Shown: positions 8,160-22,372, counted from the first letter of the stretch. The stretch is 64,000 nt of DNA from Arthrobacter cavernae (GCF_017368795.1 NZ_JAFNLL010000007.1:1-64000); one strand, 5' to 3'. The notes: generated by a model not told the origin, from the sequence alone. A program made the numbers and translations.

Positions 8160-8867
8160 ATGGCAAAGCGCAGCAAAGCATATGAGGCAGCCGTAGCCAA
8201 GATCGAGGCAGACAAGGTCTACGCCCCGTTCGAAGCCATCAACCTCGCGAAGGACACCAACCCTTCCAAGTTCGACGCAACCGTTGAGGTCGCTTTCCGC
8301 CTGGGCGTTGACCCTCGCAAGGCAGACCAGATGGTCCGTGGCACCGTCAACCTGCCGCACGGCACCGGTAAGGTCGCCCGCGTCCTCGTTTTCGCAACGG
8401 GCGACAAGGCTGAAGCAGCAATCGCTGCCGGCGCCGACTTCGTTGGTTCCGATGACCTGATCGAAAAGATCGCAGCCGGCTGGACCGACTTCGACGCAGC
8501 CGTTGCCACCCCTGACCTCATGGGCAAGGTTGGCCGCCTCGGTAAGGTCCTGGGTCCGCGTAACCTGATGCCGAACCCGAAGACCGGCACCGTGACCGCT
8601 GACGTCGCCAAGGCCGTCAACGACATCAAGGGTGGCAAGATCGACTTCCGCGTCGACAAGCACTCCAACCTGCACTTCATCATCGGCAAGGTTTCCTTCG
8701 ACGCCATTCAGCTGGCCGAGAACTACGCAGCTGCACTGGAAGAGGTCCTTCGTCTGAAGCCGTCCGCTTCCAAGGGCCGCTACATCCAGAAGGCCACCGT
8801 TGCCACGACGTTCGGCCCGGGCATCACCGTTGACCCGAGCGTCACCAAGGTTCTTACCGAAGCGTAA
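8160..8867 (+). CDS. rplA: 50S ribosomal protein L1
   Basis: A 235-residue L1 with the conserved [15 protein letters not shown] block in domain II and the rRNA/mRNA-binding domain I ends. L1 forms the mobile stalk at the E-site and in many bacteria represses translation of the L11-L1 mRNA. The ATG at 8160 has AAGGAG 11 bases upstream and begins MAKRSKAYE as expected. A strong terminator follows at 8894, ending the secE-nusG-rplK-rplA unit. Confidence 0.96.
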   Translation: MAKRSKAYEAAVAKIEADKVYAPFEAINLAKDTNPSKFDATVEVAFRLGVDPRKADQMVRGTVNLPHGTGKVARVLVFATGDKAEAAIAAGADFVGSDDLIEKIAAGWTDFDAAVATPDLMGKVGRLGKVLGPRNLMPNPKTGTVTADVAKAVNDIKGGKIDFRVDKHSNLHFIIGKVSFDAIQLAENYAAALEEVLRLKPSASKGRYIQKATVATTFGPGITVDPSVTKVLTEA

Positions 8868-8893
8868 GCTTCCGGGAGCGTTGGCTCTGTAAA

Positions 8894-8927
8894 GGACCGT
8901 CCGGCATTGCCGGGCGGTCCTTTTTTT
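8894..8927 (+). terminator. strong intrinsic terminator after rplA
   Basis: A 12-bp stem (GGACCGTCCGGC with GCCGGGCGGTCC, one G-U) with loop ATT is followed by seven T residues. This is the most classical Rho-independent terminator in the window. Confidence 0.93.
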
Positions 8928-9013
8928 ATGCGGCAGGCACGTCCCGGGCACCGTTCCGAAAGCCGCCAAGGGAGCATTGTCCAGGACGCGGGGGCGGCCG
9001 TAGGCTGTGACGC

Positions 9014-10153
9014 GTGACGCCGACGTCGAACCCTCCACAACCCATCGGACTCAAGATCGCACGCATCGCCATCACGGCCGAGCCGGACGGTGCCCTGGAC
9101 GCCGCCGAACGAGAGCCTGCCGCACCGGCGGACTTCCGCGCCTTCCATGAGCTGGGGACCGCCGAGGAGCTGGAGGTCTGGGGCAACCTGGACCGCTGTG
9201 CCACGCTGACGGAGTCCCTGATGTATTGGCGGGGGAGCCCTTACGAGGAACGCCAGGCCTTCCTGGCCAGGCTCGACGGCGTCGCGGTGGGCAGGTGCTC
9301 GCTGACCCTTCCGTTGTCGGAGAACACCGATGAGGCGGGGATCGAGATACTGGTGGCCTCGGCCCACCGACGGCAGGGCATTGGAACCGCCATGCTTGGA
9401 CGCATGGAAAGCCTGGCGCGCGAACGCGGCAGGACCGTCTTCGACAGCTACTGCGGTGAACCGATCGGATCCTTTCCCGAGGGCGCCCCGGAACTGGCCG
9501 CTAAATCGGGAACCGGCGGCGTTCCCCGCGAGGCGGCGTCCACCGGCTTCGCACTGCGGCACGGCTATTCGCTGGAACAGGTGGAGACCACCAGCCTTCT
9601 GCCGCTGCCGGTGCCGTCCGGGCTGTTGTCCACCCTTGAACGCGATGCCCTGGAACATGCACGCGACTACAAACTGCTGTTGTGGCAGGACCGGTGCCCC
9701 GAAACCGTCGTGGAGGCCTACGCGGCACTCAAGAGCCTCATGACCACTGAGGTGCCCATCGCAGGCCTGGGCTGGGAGGGCGAGCGCTGGGATGTGGCCC
9801 GGGTCCGCGCGGAAGAGGACACCTGGTGCAAGAGCGGCATCGAATCCCTCGTGGCGGTGGCCCGGCACGACGGCAGCGGCGAACTGGCGGCGTACACCGT
9901 GCTCAACCACCGGGCCGCCCTTCCAGGCATCGTCAACCAGGAGGACACCTTGGTGGCGCCGGGGCACCGCGGGCACCGTCTGGGCATGCTGGCCAAGATC
10001 GCCAACCTCCGCCGTGCGCAGCTGCAGTGGCCGGACGCGAAGTCCGTCATGACATGGAATGCCAGTGAAAACCGGCATATGCTGGCCATAAATATTGCCC
10101 TCGGATTCAGGCCCGCCGGAATCGAAGGCGAGTGGCAGAAACGGCTGGAATGA
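9014..10153 (+). CDS. two-domain GNAT family acetyltransferase
   Basis: A 379-residue protein with two GNAT folds. The first has the acetyl-CoA pyrophosphate loop RRQGIGTAML (from residue 119) after strand EAGIEILVASAH. A second, more divergent fold near the C-terminus carries HRGHRLGMLAKIANL (from about residue 318) and ends MTWNASENRHMLAINIALGF, the usual GNAT closing strand-helix. The substrate is unknown. Fused GNAT pairs such as mycothiol synthase MshD exist, but this protein is longer and I see no MshD-specific signature. GTG start. It overlaps the next gene, a clear paralogue, by 4 nt. Confidence 0.82.
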   Translation: MTPTSNPPQPIGLKIARIAITAEPDGALDAAEREPAAPADFRAFHELGTAEELEVWGNLDRCATLTESLMYWRGSPYEERQAFLARLDGVAVGRCSLTLPLSENTDEAGIEILVASAHRRQGIGTAMLGRMESLARERGRTVFDSYCGEPIGSFPEGAPELAAKSGTGGVPREAASTGFALRHGYSLEQVETTSLLPLPVPSGLLSTLERDALEHARDYKLLLWQDRCPETVVEAYAALKSLMTTEVPIAGLGWEGERWDVARVRAEEDTWCKSGIESLVAVARHDGSGELAAYTVLNHRAALPGIVNQEDTLVAPGHRGHRLGMLAKIANLRRAQLQWPDAKSVMTWNASENRHMLAINIALGFRPAGIEGEWQKRLE

Positions 10154-11292
10154 CTGTAGACGAGGCAAGCACCATTCAGATCGAGCAGCTCTGGGTTCCG
10201 GATTCCCTGGACAAGGCGGATGCGGCCGACTTTCTGGCCGCCGTCGAGGTCAGCCGCAAGGTGCGCATGCAGACCTGGGGTACCGACGATCTCGCCTACA
10301 CCCCGCTCGAGAAGCTGCTGGAGCTCGCCGACCCCTACGAACGTCAGATCATCCTGGTTGCCAAGATTGACGGCATCATTGTGGGAACCGCGGACATCGC
10401 CTTGCCGCTGACGGACAACATGGACCTGGCGGAATTCACCCTGGACATCCTGCCTGAATACCAGCGCCGGGGCGTCGGCCGCCAGCTCCTGGAGGCCGCC
10501 GAACAACTGGCGCGCGCCGAGGGCCGCACGATGATCCTGGTGGACACCAACCACCCCGCCGCGTCCCTGCATACCCAGGCCGACGGGCAGCTCGTCCCCG
10601 GCAGCGGCCTGGGCTTCGTGCCAATCGCCAGCCGCGAGGTCGATTTCGCCCAACGGGCCGGCTACGCGCTGCAGCACATAGAGCAGTTCAGCTCCTGCGC
10701 CCTGCCCCTGGACTCGAAACTGGTGGCCGGGCTCCAGTCCGAGGCGGAGGAGGCCAATGCCGGCCGGTACCGCCTGCACCACTGGACGGACCGCTGCCCC
10801 GCTGCATGGCTGGAAGCCGTGGCGGTGTTGGAGAACGCCGCCGGCGAAGTGGCGCCCGAGGAAGACGAAGCCGGTCCCGAGCTGTCCGGAATGGTGTTCG
10901 ACGCCGGCATCCTGCGGGAGGCGGAGGAAGCCGCCGTCGCGCAGGGCCGCCGCACTGTTGTCACCGCCGTCGAGGACCTCGCCACCGGGCGGTTGGCCGG
11001 CCTGACCACCATCAGCGTCCTGGCCCAGCGGCAGGACGTGGTCTTCCAGGACGACACCATCGTCCTCCAGGAACACCGCGGCAACAAGCTGGGGCTCCTC
11101 ATCAAGGTCGCCAACATGGAACGGCTGAGTGAGCAGTTCCCGGACGCCCGCGTGATCTACACGTGGAATGCCCCGGAAAACCGCTACCTGCTGACCGTCA
11201 ACAAGCAACTGGGGTTTACGACGGCGGGAGTCACCGGACTCTGGCAAAAGGAGCTTCCGGACATGGGCCCCAAGATGACCTCCTCGGAATAG
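10150..11292 (+). CDS. two-domain GNAT family acetyltransferase (paralogue)
   Basis: A 380-residue protein homologous along its length to its upstream neighbour. The first domain has FTLDILPEYQRRGVGRQLLE (pyrophosphate loop near residues 106-111). The second has HRGNKLGLLIKVANM and ends TWNAPENRYLLTVNKQLGF, matching the neighbour's ending almost position by position. The ATG at 10150 overlaps the upstream TGA (ATGA), so the two are translationally coupled and may form a complex. The pair most likely arose by tandem duplication. It lies between rplA and rplJ, which many bacteria keep adjacent. Substrate unknown. Confidence 0.82.
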   Translation: MTVDEASTIQIEQLWVPDSLDKADAADFLAAVEVSRKVRMQTWGTDDLAYTPLEKLLELADPYERQIILVAKIDGIIVGTADIALPLTDNMDLAEFTLDILPEYQRRGVGRQLLEAAEQLARAEGRTMILVDTNHPAASLHTQADGQLVPGSGLGFVPIASREVDFAQRAGYALQHIEQFSSCALPLDSKLVAGLQSEAEEANAGRYRLHHWTDRCPAAWLEAVAVLENAAGEVAPEEDEAGPELSGMVFDAGILREAEEAAVAQGRRTVVTAVEDLATGRLAGLTTISVLAQRQDVVFQDDTIVLQEHRGNKLGLLIKVANMERLSEQFPDARVIYTWNAPENRYLLTVNKQLGFTTAGVTGLWQKELPDMGPKMTSSE

Positions 11293-11306
11293 CGCAGGGC
11301 CCCGAT

Positions 11307-11335
11307 TTGGTTTGCTGTTGCGCCTCCCGTAAGCT
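11307..11335 (+). promoter_or_regulatory. candidate promoter for rplJL
   Basis: TTGGTT at 11307-11312 and TAAGCT at 11330-11335 are spaced 17 bp. Transcription from here would give a leader of about 250 nt before rplJ containing the hairpin at 11507. Identified by eye. Confidence 0.4.
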
Positions 11336-11506
11336 TGAACCACCAAAGACCGTCGGTTGATGGGAATCCACTCTTTCGGGCGCAGCTCAATTCTGCAGCC
11401 ACGCACGGAAGAATCCAGTGAATTCCCTGACGAAGGACCCTGAACATTGGGCGGCCGGCGCAGGTGAACGAAGCAAGTCTCCGCAGTTTCTGCTGTGTTG
11501 AGCCAA

Positions 11507-11534
11507 GCCCCGTGCATCTGCGCGGGGCGTTTTT
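11507..11534 (+). terminator. terminator-like hairpin in the rplJ leader
   Basis: GCCCCGTGC (11507-11515) pairs with GCGCGGGGC (11520-11528) around the loop ATCT, followed by GTTTTT and shortly by another TTTT. It lies about 60 nt before the rplJ start. It may end transcription from the GNAT genes, or act as an attenuator in an L10-type autoregulatory leader; the sequence cannot distinguish these. Confidence 0.7.
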
Positions 11535-11594
11535 AGTTTTAGCTCTCTTGAGCGGGGACCCGGAAGACCGGCTTTATTCCCCGGAAGGAGGGTT

Positions 11595-12188
11595 ATGGCA
11601 ACGCCTAGCAAGATCTCTGCAGTAGCTGAGATCACGAACGATTTCAAGGAATCGAACGCCGCTGTCCTGACCGAATACCGCGGGCTCTCTGTTGCACAGC
11701 TCAAGGAACTCCGTGTTGCGCTCGGCCAGGACACCAAGTACTCGGTCGTAAAGAACACCCTGAGCGCCATTGCAGCCAAGGAAGCTGGTGTCGAAGCATT
11801 CGACGGTCAGCTTGCAGGCCCCACTGCAATCGCCTTCATCAAGGGCGACGCTGTTGCTGCTGCAAAGAGCCTGACGGACTTTGCCAAGGCTAACAAGCAG
11901 CTGGTCATCAAGACCGGTTACTTCGAAGGCAAGGCACTGAACGCAGCAGAGGTTGCCGCACTGGCAGCCCTCGAGTCCCGTGAACTGCAGCTCGCCCGTG
12001 TCGCCGGAGTCCTCAAGGCTCCTGCTTCCGCAGCTGCACGCATCATTGACGCTCTGCGCCTGAAGCTTGAAGAAGAGGGCGGCGCATCTGCACCGGCCGC
12101 TGAAGAAGCCCCGGCCGCCGAAGAGGCTGCTGTTGAAGAGGTTGCGGCTCCGGCCGAGGCCGCTGAAGCCGCAACCGAAGAGAACTAA
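11595..12188 (+). CDS. rplJ: 50S ribosomal protein L10
   Basis: A 197-residue L10. The N-terminal domain (VAEITNDFKESNAAVLTEYR) binds 23S rRNA with L11. The long C-terminal helix that carries L7/L12 dimers is LAALESRELQLARVAGVLKA onward. The last ~35 residues are an Ala/Glu-rich tail absent from E. coli L10 (165 aa). The ATG at 11595 follows GGAAGGAGG. L10 with L7/L12 usually represses its own mRNA by binding the leader, so the long upstream region is of interest. Confidence 0.96.
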   Translation: MATPSKISAVAEITNDFKESNAAVLTEYRGLSVAQLKELRVALGQDTKYSVVKNTLSAIAAKEAGVEAFDGQLAGPTAIAFIKGDAVAAAKSLTDFAKANKQLVIKTGYFEGKALNAAEVAALAALESRELQLARVAGVLKAPASAAARIIDALRLKLEEEGGASAPAAEEAPAAEEAAVEEVAAPAEAAEAATEEN

Positions 12189-12263
12189 GTTCTCCCCCAA
12201 TCAATCTCGGTGCAGGAGCGGGCATAGCCCGCGGCGGCACCACCTAAAGGAAGGACGCCTAAC

Positions 12264-12641
12264 ATGGCGAAGCTCACCAACGAAGAGCTCATTGAAGCTT
12301 TCAAGGAACTGTCCATCATCGAGCTCTCCGAGTTCGTTACGCTCTTCGAAGAGACCTTCGACGTTACGGCTGCTGCTGTTGCTGTTGCTGGCCCCGCTGC
12401 CGGCGGCGCTGCTGAAGCTGCAGAAGAGAAGACCGACTTCGACGTCATCCTCGAAGCTGCTGGCGACAAGAAGATCGCAGTGATCAAGGAAGTTCGCGCC
12501 ATCACCGCCCTGGGCCTCAAGGAAGCCAAGGACCTGGTTGACAGCGCACCGAAGGCTGTTCTCGAAGGCGCCACCAAGGAAGCTGCCGAGAAGGCAAAGG
12601 CTCAGCTCGAAGAAGCTGGCGCAACCGTTACCCTCAAGTAA
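12264..12641 (+). CDS. rplL: 50S ribosomal protein L7/L12
   Basis: A 125-residue L7/L12. An N-terminal dimerisation helix ([20 protein letters not shown]) is followed by an Ala/Gly-rich hinge, then the globular factor-binding domain with [20 protein letters not shown]. Multiple copies form the stalk that recruits EF-Tu, EF-G and IF2. AAGGAAGGA precedes ATG 12264. It forms an operon with rplJ. Confidence 0.97.
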   Translation: MAKLTNEELIEAFKELSIIELSEFVTLFEETFDVTAAAVAVAGPAAGGAAEAAEEKTDFDVILEAAGDKKIAVIKEVRAITALGLKEAKDLVDSAPKAVLEGATKEAAEKAKAQLEEAGATVTLK

Positions 12642-12670
12642 TTCGGTTTGCCTGGCAATTCTTGCCAAGG

Positions 12671-12703
12671 AACCCCGCACGGATCCGTCCGTGCGGGGTT
12701 TCC
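12671..12703. terminator. bidirectional terminator between rplL and ybaK-like gene
   Basis: AACCCCGCACGGA (12671-12683) pairs perfectly with TCCGTGCGGGGTT (12688-12700) around the loop TCCG. The AA/TT ends give short U-tracts in both directions, fitting the convergent genes. Confidence 0.85.
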
Positions 12704-12714
12704 TGCTTTAACCC

Positions 12715-13182
12715 TCAGTTGGGTTCGCTGATGTCCGCCACCACCGCGCCCAGGGCTGCGGTGAGGGCGTCGGCGTCCACGAAGGCGCTGTGGCCGTGCG
12801 CCCCGGCGCCCATGGAGATCCGCCGCCCCGCAATGCTGGCGTCCGCGTAGACGGGCCACGGCGTGCTGCTCCCCAGCGGCGTGATGGTGCCGCGCTCATA
12901 GCCCGTCGCAGCGAAGGCGACGTCGGCATGTGGCAGCGAGAGCTTGTTCACGCCCACCAGCGCGCGCAGCTTGGCCCAGGATATCTGGCGGTCACCCGGG
13001 ATCAGGGCGAAGAGGAAGCTGCCGTCCCGATGCTTGACCACCAACGACTTCACGATGTCGGCCGGAGTGATGCCCAGGATTTCCGCGGCCTCCTCGAGGC
13101 TCCTGGCCGCCGAGCGTTCCACGAGCTGGACGTCCAGCCCGCGGGCGGCCGCATCGGCCAGGAACCGCTCCGTGCCGCTCAT
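12715..13182 (-). CDS. YbaK/EbsC-family aminoacyl-tRNA deacylase
   Basis: A 155-residue single-domain protein of the YbaK/ProX editing family, which hydrolyses misacylated tRNAs such as Cys-tRNAPro. Recognisable blocks are ADIVKSLVVKHRDG (with the conserved Lys), FLFALIPGDRQISWAKL, and the GXXXP-like loop in YERGTITPLG. The ATG at 13182 gives the standard family length; it lies 13 bp downstream of the thiolase stop, so the two are probably co-transcribed. The tRNA substrate cannot be assigned from sequence. Confidence 0.85.
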   Translation of the reverse strand: MSGTERFLADAAARGLDVQLVERSAARSLEEAAEILGITPADIVKSLVVKHRDGSFLFALIPGDRQISWAKLRALVGVNKLSLPHADVAFAATGYERGTITPLGSSTPWPVYADASIAGRRISMGAGAHGHSAFVDADALTAALGAVVADISEPN

Positions 13183-13195
13183 CGGTGGCTGCCCA

Positions 13196-14395
13196 TCAGT
13201 CGCGGTACAGCAGGAGCGCTTCGCCCTGGCCGCCGCCGCCGCACAGGGATACCGCGGCCTTGCCGGAGCCGCGGCGCTTGAGTTCATGGGCCGCGTGCAG
13301 CGCCAGCCGGGCCCCGGAGGCGCCGATGGGGTGGCCCAGGGCGATGGCGCCGCCGTGGATGTTGCACTTCTCCAGCGGGTAGCCAAGGTCCTTCAGGGAC
13401 TGCACGGCCACGGAGCCGAAGGCCTCGTTGATCTCGATGAAGTCCAGGTCATCCGTGGTCCAGCCGGCACGGTCCAGGGCGCTCCTGATGGCGTTGGACG
13501 GCTGGGAGTGCAGCGAGTTGTCCGGTCCGGCGACCTGGCCGGGCTTGCCCACCACCGCGAGGTAGTCGAGGCCGTTGTCCTCGGCGAACTTCCGCGAGGT
13601 CAGCACCAGCGCGGAGGCGCCGTCGGATAGGGGAGAGGAGTTGCCCGCGGTGATGGTGCCGTCGCTGGCAAAGGCGGCCCGGAGCGGGGCCAGCGTTTCC
13701 AAGGTGGTCTGCGCGCGGATGCCCTCGTCGGCGGTCAGCACCACGGGATCGCCCTTGCGCTGCTTGACGCTCAGCGGAGCGATCTCGACGTCGAACACGC
13801 CCTGTTCCGCCGCTGCGGCCGCACGCTGGTGCGAGGCTGCGGCCACCTGGTCCTGGGAGCGGCGGTCGATGCCGAGCGTGACGTTCTTGCTTTCCGTGGA
13901 CAGGCCCATCGATTCGCCGTCAAAGGCGTCGGTGAGGCCGTCATGGGCTGCCACGTCCAATGCCTGGATAGCCCCGTAGGTCCAGCCTTGGCGCGAACCC
14001 GGCAGCAGGTGCGGGGCCCGGGTCATGGATTCCTGGCCGCCAGCCACCACCACCGTGGCATCGCCGCTGCGGATCAGGCGCGCGGCGTCGATCACGGCGG
14101 TGAGCCCGGAGAGGCAGACCTTGTTGATGGTCACGGCCGGGATGTTCCAGCCGACGCCCGCGGCGATGGCGCTCTGGCGGGCGGGGTTCTGGCCGGCGCC
14201 GGCCTGCAGCACCTGGCCAATGATGACGGCGTCCACTTTGTCGGCGGGGACGCCGCTCGCCGCGATGGCGGAGCTGATGGCGTGGGCGCCGAGCTCGACG
14301 GCGGTGAATCCGGCCAGCTGGCCGTTCAGCCGCCCCTGCGGGGTACGGGCTGCGGCCAGGATGACAACGTCGTTGTTGTCGGCAGTGTTGCTCAT
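13196..14395 (-). CDS. acetyl-CoA C-acetyltransferase (thiolase)
   Basis: A 399-residue thiolase II-type enzyme. The nucleophilic Cys is C94 in NKVCLSG; the second active-site motifs are GHPIGASG (H355) and CGGGGQGEA (C385, the proton-transfer Cys). NEAFGSVAV, a standard thiolase block, is present. It reversibly condenses two acetyl-CoA to acetoacetyl-CoA; a role in beta-oxidation-like degradation or in polyhydroxyalkanoate or isoprenoid precursor supply cannot be separated here. It is divergent from rpoB and leads into the ybaK-like gene. Confidence 0.92.
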   Translation of the reverse strand: MSNTADNNDVVILAAARTPQGRLNGQLAGFTAVELGAHAISSAIAASGVPADKVDAVIIGQVLQAGAGQNPARQSAIAAGVGWNIPAVTINKVCLSGLTAVIDAARLIRSGDATVVVAGGQESMTRAPHLLPGSRQGWTYGAIQALDVAAHDGLTDAFDGESMGLSTESKNVTLGIDRRSQDQVAAASHQRAAAAAEQGVFDVEIAPLSVKQRKGDPVVLTADEGIRAQTTLETLAPLRAAFASDGTITAGNSSPLSDGASALVLTSRKFAEDNGLDYLAVVGKPGQVAGPDNSLHSQPSNAIRSALDRAGWTTDDLDFIEINEAFGSVAVQSLKDLGYPLEKCNIHGGAIALGHPIGASGARLALHAAHELKRRGSGKAAVSLCGGGGQGEALLLYRD

Positions 14396-14781
14396 GATCT
14401 CTCTTCCGATCCGGGATTGGTGTGCTTAGGCTACCGCGAGGAAAGTCAGCTATCCATTCAAACGCTTGGGGTCGGGCGTCCATTCCGCCATAGGTGCCTG
14501 CGGCAACCGTGCTTGCATTCAGACGGGAAGTGGGGTAGACAGAGAGGCTGATTTGCCGTAGCGTAGATGTTTGCGTCTTCCCTGTTAACCTTCAGCCTTC
14601 ATATAGCGGTGGGCTTTACCTCTCAGCTGCACCATTGACATGCCGTTTGATACGTGCAAGGCAGTGGCCAGGCTGGGGCCGGGTCATATAGCGGAACCGG
14701 ATAAGTACGCTGCGGAGTCACTCTGCAGGGTGCAAACGGGGGAGATCTGAAAACGCCTGAAGGTCTGTGGAAGGATCCCTC
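14396..14781 (+). promoter_or_regulatory. rpoB upstream/leader region with repeated motif
   Basis: This 386-bp stretch has no gene. It contains TCATATAGCGG twice (14599-14609 and 14684-14694) and TGGCCAGGCTGG at 14665-14676. Both motifs recur, in the same order, upstream of rpoA (52632-52643 and 52677-52687). I could not fix a promoter with confidence; the TATAGC core could be a -10 element, but no consistent -35 is present at each copy. Confidence 0.55.
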
Positions 14782-17700
14782 TTGGTCGCCTCGAGCACCT
14801 CTAATAACGAAACCGCTAACACGGCAAGCACCGATGGTGCCACCCGCCGCCTCTCATTCGCAAAGATTCACGAACCCCTTGATGTTCCGAATCTTCTCGC
14901 CCTGCAGACAGACAGCTTTGACTGGCTGGTCGGAAACGAACGCTGGCAGGCGCGGGTAGCGAAGGCTGTCGAGGAGGGCGACCTCAGCGTCGCCACCACC
15001 TCCGGACTTGCCGACATCTTCGAAGAGATCTCCCCGATTGAAGACTTCCAGGGCACCATGTCCCTGAGCTTCTCCGAGCCGGAGTTCGCTGACCCGAAGT
15101 ACACCATGGCCGAATGCAAAGACCGTGACGCCACCTACTCGGCACCGCTGTATGTCAAGGCCGAGTTCATGAACAACAACACGGGCGAAATCAAGCAGCA
15201 GACCGTGTTCATGGGCGACTTCCCCCTGATGACGGAAAAGGGAACGTTCGTCGTCAACGGCACCGAGCGTGTCGTTGTCTCCCAGCTGGTCCGTTCGCCG
15301 GGCGCCTACTTCGAGCGCACCGCTGACAAGACCAGTGACAAGGACATCTTCACTGCGAAGATCATCCCGTCCCGTGGTGCATGGTTCGAACTTGAAATCG
15401 ACAAGCGCGACCAGGTCGGTGTCCGCCTCGACCGCAAGCGCAAGCAGTCCGTCACCGTGCTGCTCAAGGCCCTCGGCTGGACCGAAGGCCAGATCCTGGA
15501 AGAGTTTGGCCAGTACGACTCCATGCGCGCAACGCTGGAGAAGGACGCCACCGAAACCCGCGAAGACGCGCTTCTGGACATCTACCGCAAGCTGCGTCCG
15601 GGCGAGCCGCCCACAGTCGAGGCTGCCCAGTCCCTGCTGGATAACCTGTACTTCAACTCCAAGCGCTACGATCTGGCCAAGGTTGGCCGTTACAAGATCA
15701 ACCGCAAGCTTGGCATCGACCGCTCCCTTGGCGACAAGGAAGCTTCGGTCCTGCACGTTGAAGACATCGTCGCCATGATCAAGTTCCTGGTTGCCTTGCA
15801 CGCCGGTGAGAAGACCCTCATGGGCAAGCGCGATGGCGAAGACCACGAGCTCCGCGTCGAGATCGACGACATCGACCACTTCGGCAACCGTCGCATCCGC
15901 GCCGTCGGCGAACTGATCGAGAACCAGGTCCGCACCGGTCTGTCCCGCATGGAGCGCGTCGTTCGCGAACGCATGACCACGCAGGACGTCGAGGCCATCA
16001 CGCCGCAGACCCTGATCAACATCCGCCCGGTTGTTGCAGCCATCAAGGAGTTCTTCGGAACGTCCCAGCTGTCGCAGTTCATGGACCAGAACAACCCGCT
16101 TTCGGGTCTGACCCACAAGCGCCGCCTCTCGGCCCTTGGCCCGGGTGGTCTGTCCCGTGACCGTGCAGGCATGGAAGTCCGAGACGTTCACCCGTCCCAC
16201 TACGGACGTATGTGCCCCATCGAAACCCCTGAAGGCCCGAACATCGGTCTGATCGGTTCGCTGGCATCTTACGGCCGCATCAACCCGTTCGGCTTCATCG
16301 AGACGCCGTACCGCCTGGTTGCCGAAGGCGTCGTTTCCGACGAGGTCCAGTACCTGACGGCCGACGACGAAGCAGAGGTCCTGATCGCACAGGCCAACGC
16401 TCCGCTTGACGCCAACAAGAAGTTCGCCGAGGAGACCGTCCTCGTCCGTGCCCGTGGTGGTGGAGGCGAGCCCGTTCTGGTTCCCGCCGGCGAGGTCCAG
16501 TTCATGGACGTTTCCCCGCGCCAGATGGTGTCCGTGGCAACCGCCCTGATTCCGTTCCTCGAGCATGACGATGCAAACCGTGCGCTCATGGGTGCCAACA
16601 TGCAGCGCCAGGCCGTGCCGCTGGTCCGTTCCGAGGCCCCGTTCGTGGGTACCGGCATGGAGCGCGCAGCTGCCGTCGACGCCGGTGACGTTGTCATCGC
16701 GAAGAAGGCCGGTGTGGTCACCGAGGTCTCCGCTGAACTCGTCGTGATGATCAACGACGACGGCACGGAAACCAACTACCGCATCAACAAGTTCGCCCGT
16801 TCCAACCAGGGCAACTGCTACAACCACCGCGTTTTGGTGAACGAAGGCCAGCGCCTCGAGGTTGGCGGCATCATTGCCGACGGCCCGGCAACGGACCAGG
16901 GCGAGCTTGCCCTCGGTAAGAACCTGCTTGTGGCATTCATGTCATGGGAAGGCCACAACTTCGAGGATGCCATCATCCTGTCCCAGCGCATCGTGGCTGA
17001 GGACGTTCTTTCCTCCATCCACATCGAGGAGCACGAGATCGATGCCCGCGACACCAAGCTTGGTGCCGAGGAAATCACCCGTGACATCCCCAATGTGTCC
17101 GAGGAAGTCCTGGCAGGCCTGGACGAACGCGGCATCATCCACATCGGTGCTGAGGTCGAAGCCGGCGACATCCTGGTAGGCAAGGTCACGCCCAAGGGTG
17201 AAACCGAGCTGACCCCGGAAGAGCGCCTGCTGCGTGCCATCTTCGGTGAGAAGTCCCGCGAAGTCCGCGACACCTCCCTGAAGGTGCCCCACGGCGAGTC
17301 CGGTACGGTCATCGGCGTGCGCGTCTTTGACCGCGACCAGGACGACGAGCTGCCCCCGGGCGTGAACCAGCTGGTCCGCGTCTACGTGGCAGCCAAGCGC
17401 AAGATCACCGACGGTGACAAGCTCGCCGGCCGCCACGGCAACAAGGGCGTCATCTCCAAGATCTTGCCCGTAGAAGACATGCCGTTCCTTGCCGACGGTA
17501 CGCCGGTGGACATCGTCCTGAACCCGCTGGGTGTTCCGGGTCGAATGAACGTCGGCCAGGTGCTGGAAACGCACCTTGGCTGGGTTGCCAAGACCGGTTG
17601 GAAGATCGAAGGCGAGCCGGAGTGGGTCAAGAACCTTCCGAACCTGCCCCGTGAATCCGGCCAGACCACCGTCGCCACCCCGGTGTTCGATGGTGCCCGT

Positions 17701-18288
17701 GAAGAGGAAATCACCGGTCTGCTGGATTCCACCAACGTGACCCGTGACGGCGACCGCCTGATCGATTCCTCCGGCAAGACCCGTCTGTTCGACGGCCGCT
17801 CCGGCGAGCCGTTCCCGGACCCGATCTCCGTCGGCTACATGTACATCCTGAAGCTCCACCACCTGGTGGACGACAAGATCCACGCTCGCTCCACCGGCCC
17901 GTACTCCATGATCACGCAGCAGCCGCTGGGTGGTAAGGCACAGTTCGGTGGCCAGCGCTTCGGTGAAATGGAAGTGTGGGCGCTCGAAGCCTATGGCGCC
18001 GCCTACACGCTTCAGGAACTCCTCACGATCAAGTCGGATGACATCCATGGTCGTGTGAAGGTCTACGAGGCCATCGTCAAGGGCGAGAACATCCCCGAGC
18101 CGGGTGTTCCCGAGTCCTTCAAGGTCTTGATCAAGGAAATGCAGTCGTTGTGCCTGAACGTGGAAGTTCTTTCCACGGACGGAACCACAATCGAAATGCG
18201 TGACTCTGATGACGCAGTCTTCACGGCTGCGGAAGAACTGGGCATCGATCTGTCTCGTGCAGAGCCCAGTTCCGTAGAAGAGGTCTAG
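14782..18288 (+). CDS. rpoB: DNA-directed RNA polymerase beta subunit
   Basis: A 1168-residue beta subunit. The rifampicin-binding cluster reads [11 protein letters not shown] ... [13 protein letters not shown] with D435, H445 and S450 (M. tuberculosis numbering coincides here), the wild-type sensitive residues. Further catalytic-core blocks include [12 protein letters not shown] and the C-terminal [16 protein letters not shown] chose the TTG at 14782 because AAGGAT lies five bases upstream; the GTG at 14767 would place the Shine-Dalgarno sequence inside the gene. rpoC follows 100 bp downstream. Confidence 0.97.
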   Translation: MVASSTSNNETANTASTDGATRRLSFAKIHEPLDVPNLLALQTDSFDWLVGNERWQARVAKAVEEGDLSVATTSGLADIFEEISPIEDFQGTMSLSFSEPEFADPKYTMAECKDRDATYSAPLYVKAEFMNNNTGEIKQQTVFMGDFPLMTEKGTFVVNGTERVVVSQLVRSPGAYFERTADKTSDKDIFTAKIIPSRGAWFELEIDKRDQVGVRLDRKRKQSVTVLLKALGWTEGQILEEFGQYDSMRATLEKDATETREDALLDIYRKLRPGEPPTVEAAQSLLDNLYFNSKRYDLAKVGRYKINRKLGIDRSLGDKEASVLHVEDIVAMIKFLVALHAGEKTLMGKRDGEDHELRVEIDDIDHFGNRRIRAVGELIENQVRTGLSRMERVVRERMTTQDVEAITPQTLINIRPVVAAIKEFFGTSQLSQFMDQNNPLSGLTHKRRLSALGPGGLSRDRAGMEVRDVHPSHYGRMCPIETPEGPNIGLIGSLASYGRINPFGFIETPYRLVAEGVVSDEVQYLTADDEAEVLIAQANAPLDANKKFAEETVLVRARGGGGEPVLVPAGEVQFMDVSPRQMVSVATALIPFLEHDDANRALMGANMQRQAVPLVRSEAPFVGTGMERAAAVDAGDVVIAKKAGVVTEVSAELVVMINDDGTETNYRINKFARSNQGNCYNHRVLVNEGQRLEVGGIIADGPATDQGELALGKNLLVAFMSWEGHNFEDAIILSQRIVAEDVLSSIHIEEHEIDARDTKLGAEEITRDIPNVSEEVLAGLDERGIIHIGAEVEAGDILVGKVTPKGETELTPEERLLRAIFGEKSREVRDTSLKVPHGESGTVIGVRVFDRDQDDELPPGVNQLVRVYVAAKRKITDGDKLAGRHGNKGVISKILPVEDMPFLADGTPVDIVLNPLGVPGRMNVGQVLETHLGWVAKTGWKIEGEPEWVKNLPNLPRESGQTTVATPVFDGAREEEITGLLDSTNVTRDGDRLIDSSGKTRLFDGRSGEPFPDPISVGYMYILKLHHLVDDKIHARSTGPYSMITQQPLGGKAQFGGQRFGEMEVWALEAYGAAYTLQELLTIKSDDIHGRVKVYEAIVKGENIPEPGVPESFKVLIKEMQSLCLNVEVLSTDGTTIEMRDSDDAVFTAAEELGIDLSRAEPSSVEEV

Positions 18289-18388
18289 CAGGCGCCCGAC
18301 GGCGGGCCTCACCGCCCGCCGTCGGGCACCTCCCTCTTCCCGTAACCAAGACTTCAGAATTTAGAGAACAAGAGAGAACAGGGACCCA

Positions 18389-22288
<3,900 letters not shown>

Positions 22289-22306
22289 GGGAGCCTGAAG
22301 CGCAAA

Positions 22307-22343
22307 GGAGGAACCCCGCACTCACTGAGTGCGGGGTTCCTCC
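22307..22343 (+). terminator. rpoC terminator, first hairpin
   Basis: A 16-bp perfect stem (22307-22322 with 22328-22343; arms GGAGGAACCCCGCACT and complement) with a 5-nt loop lies 18 bp after the rpoC stop. No U-tract follows, a form common in high-GC actinobacteria. Confidence 0.8.
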
Positions 22344-22372
22344 CGTTAAGGGGCCGTCCTCTGTGCAAGGGG

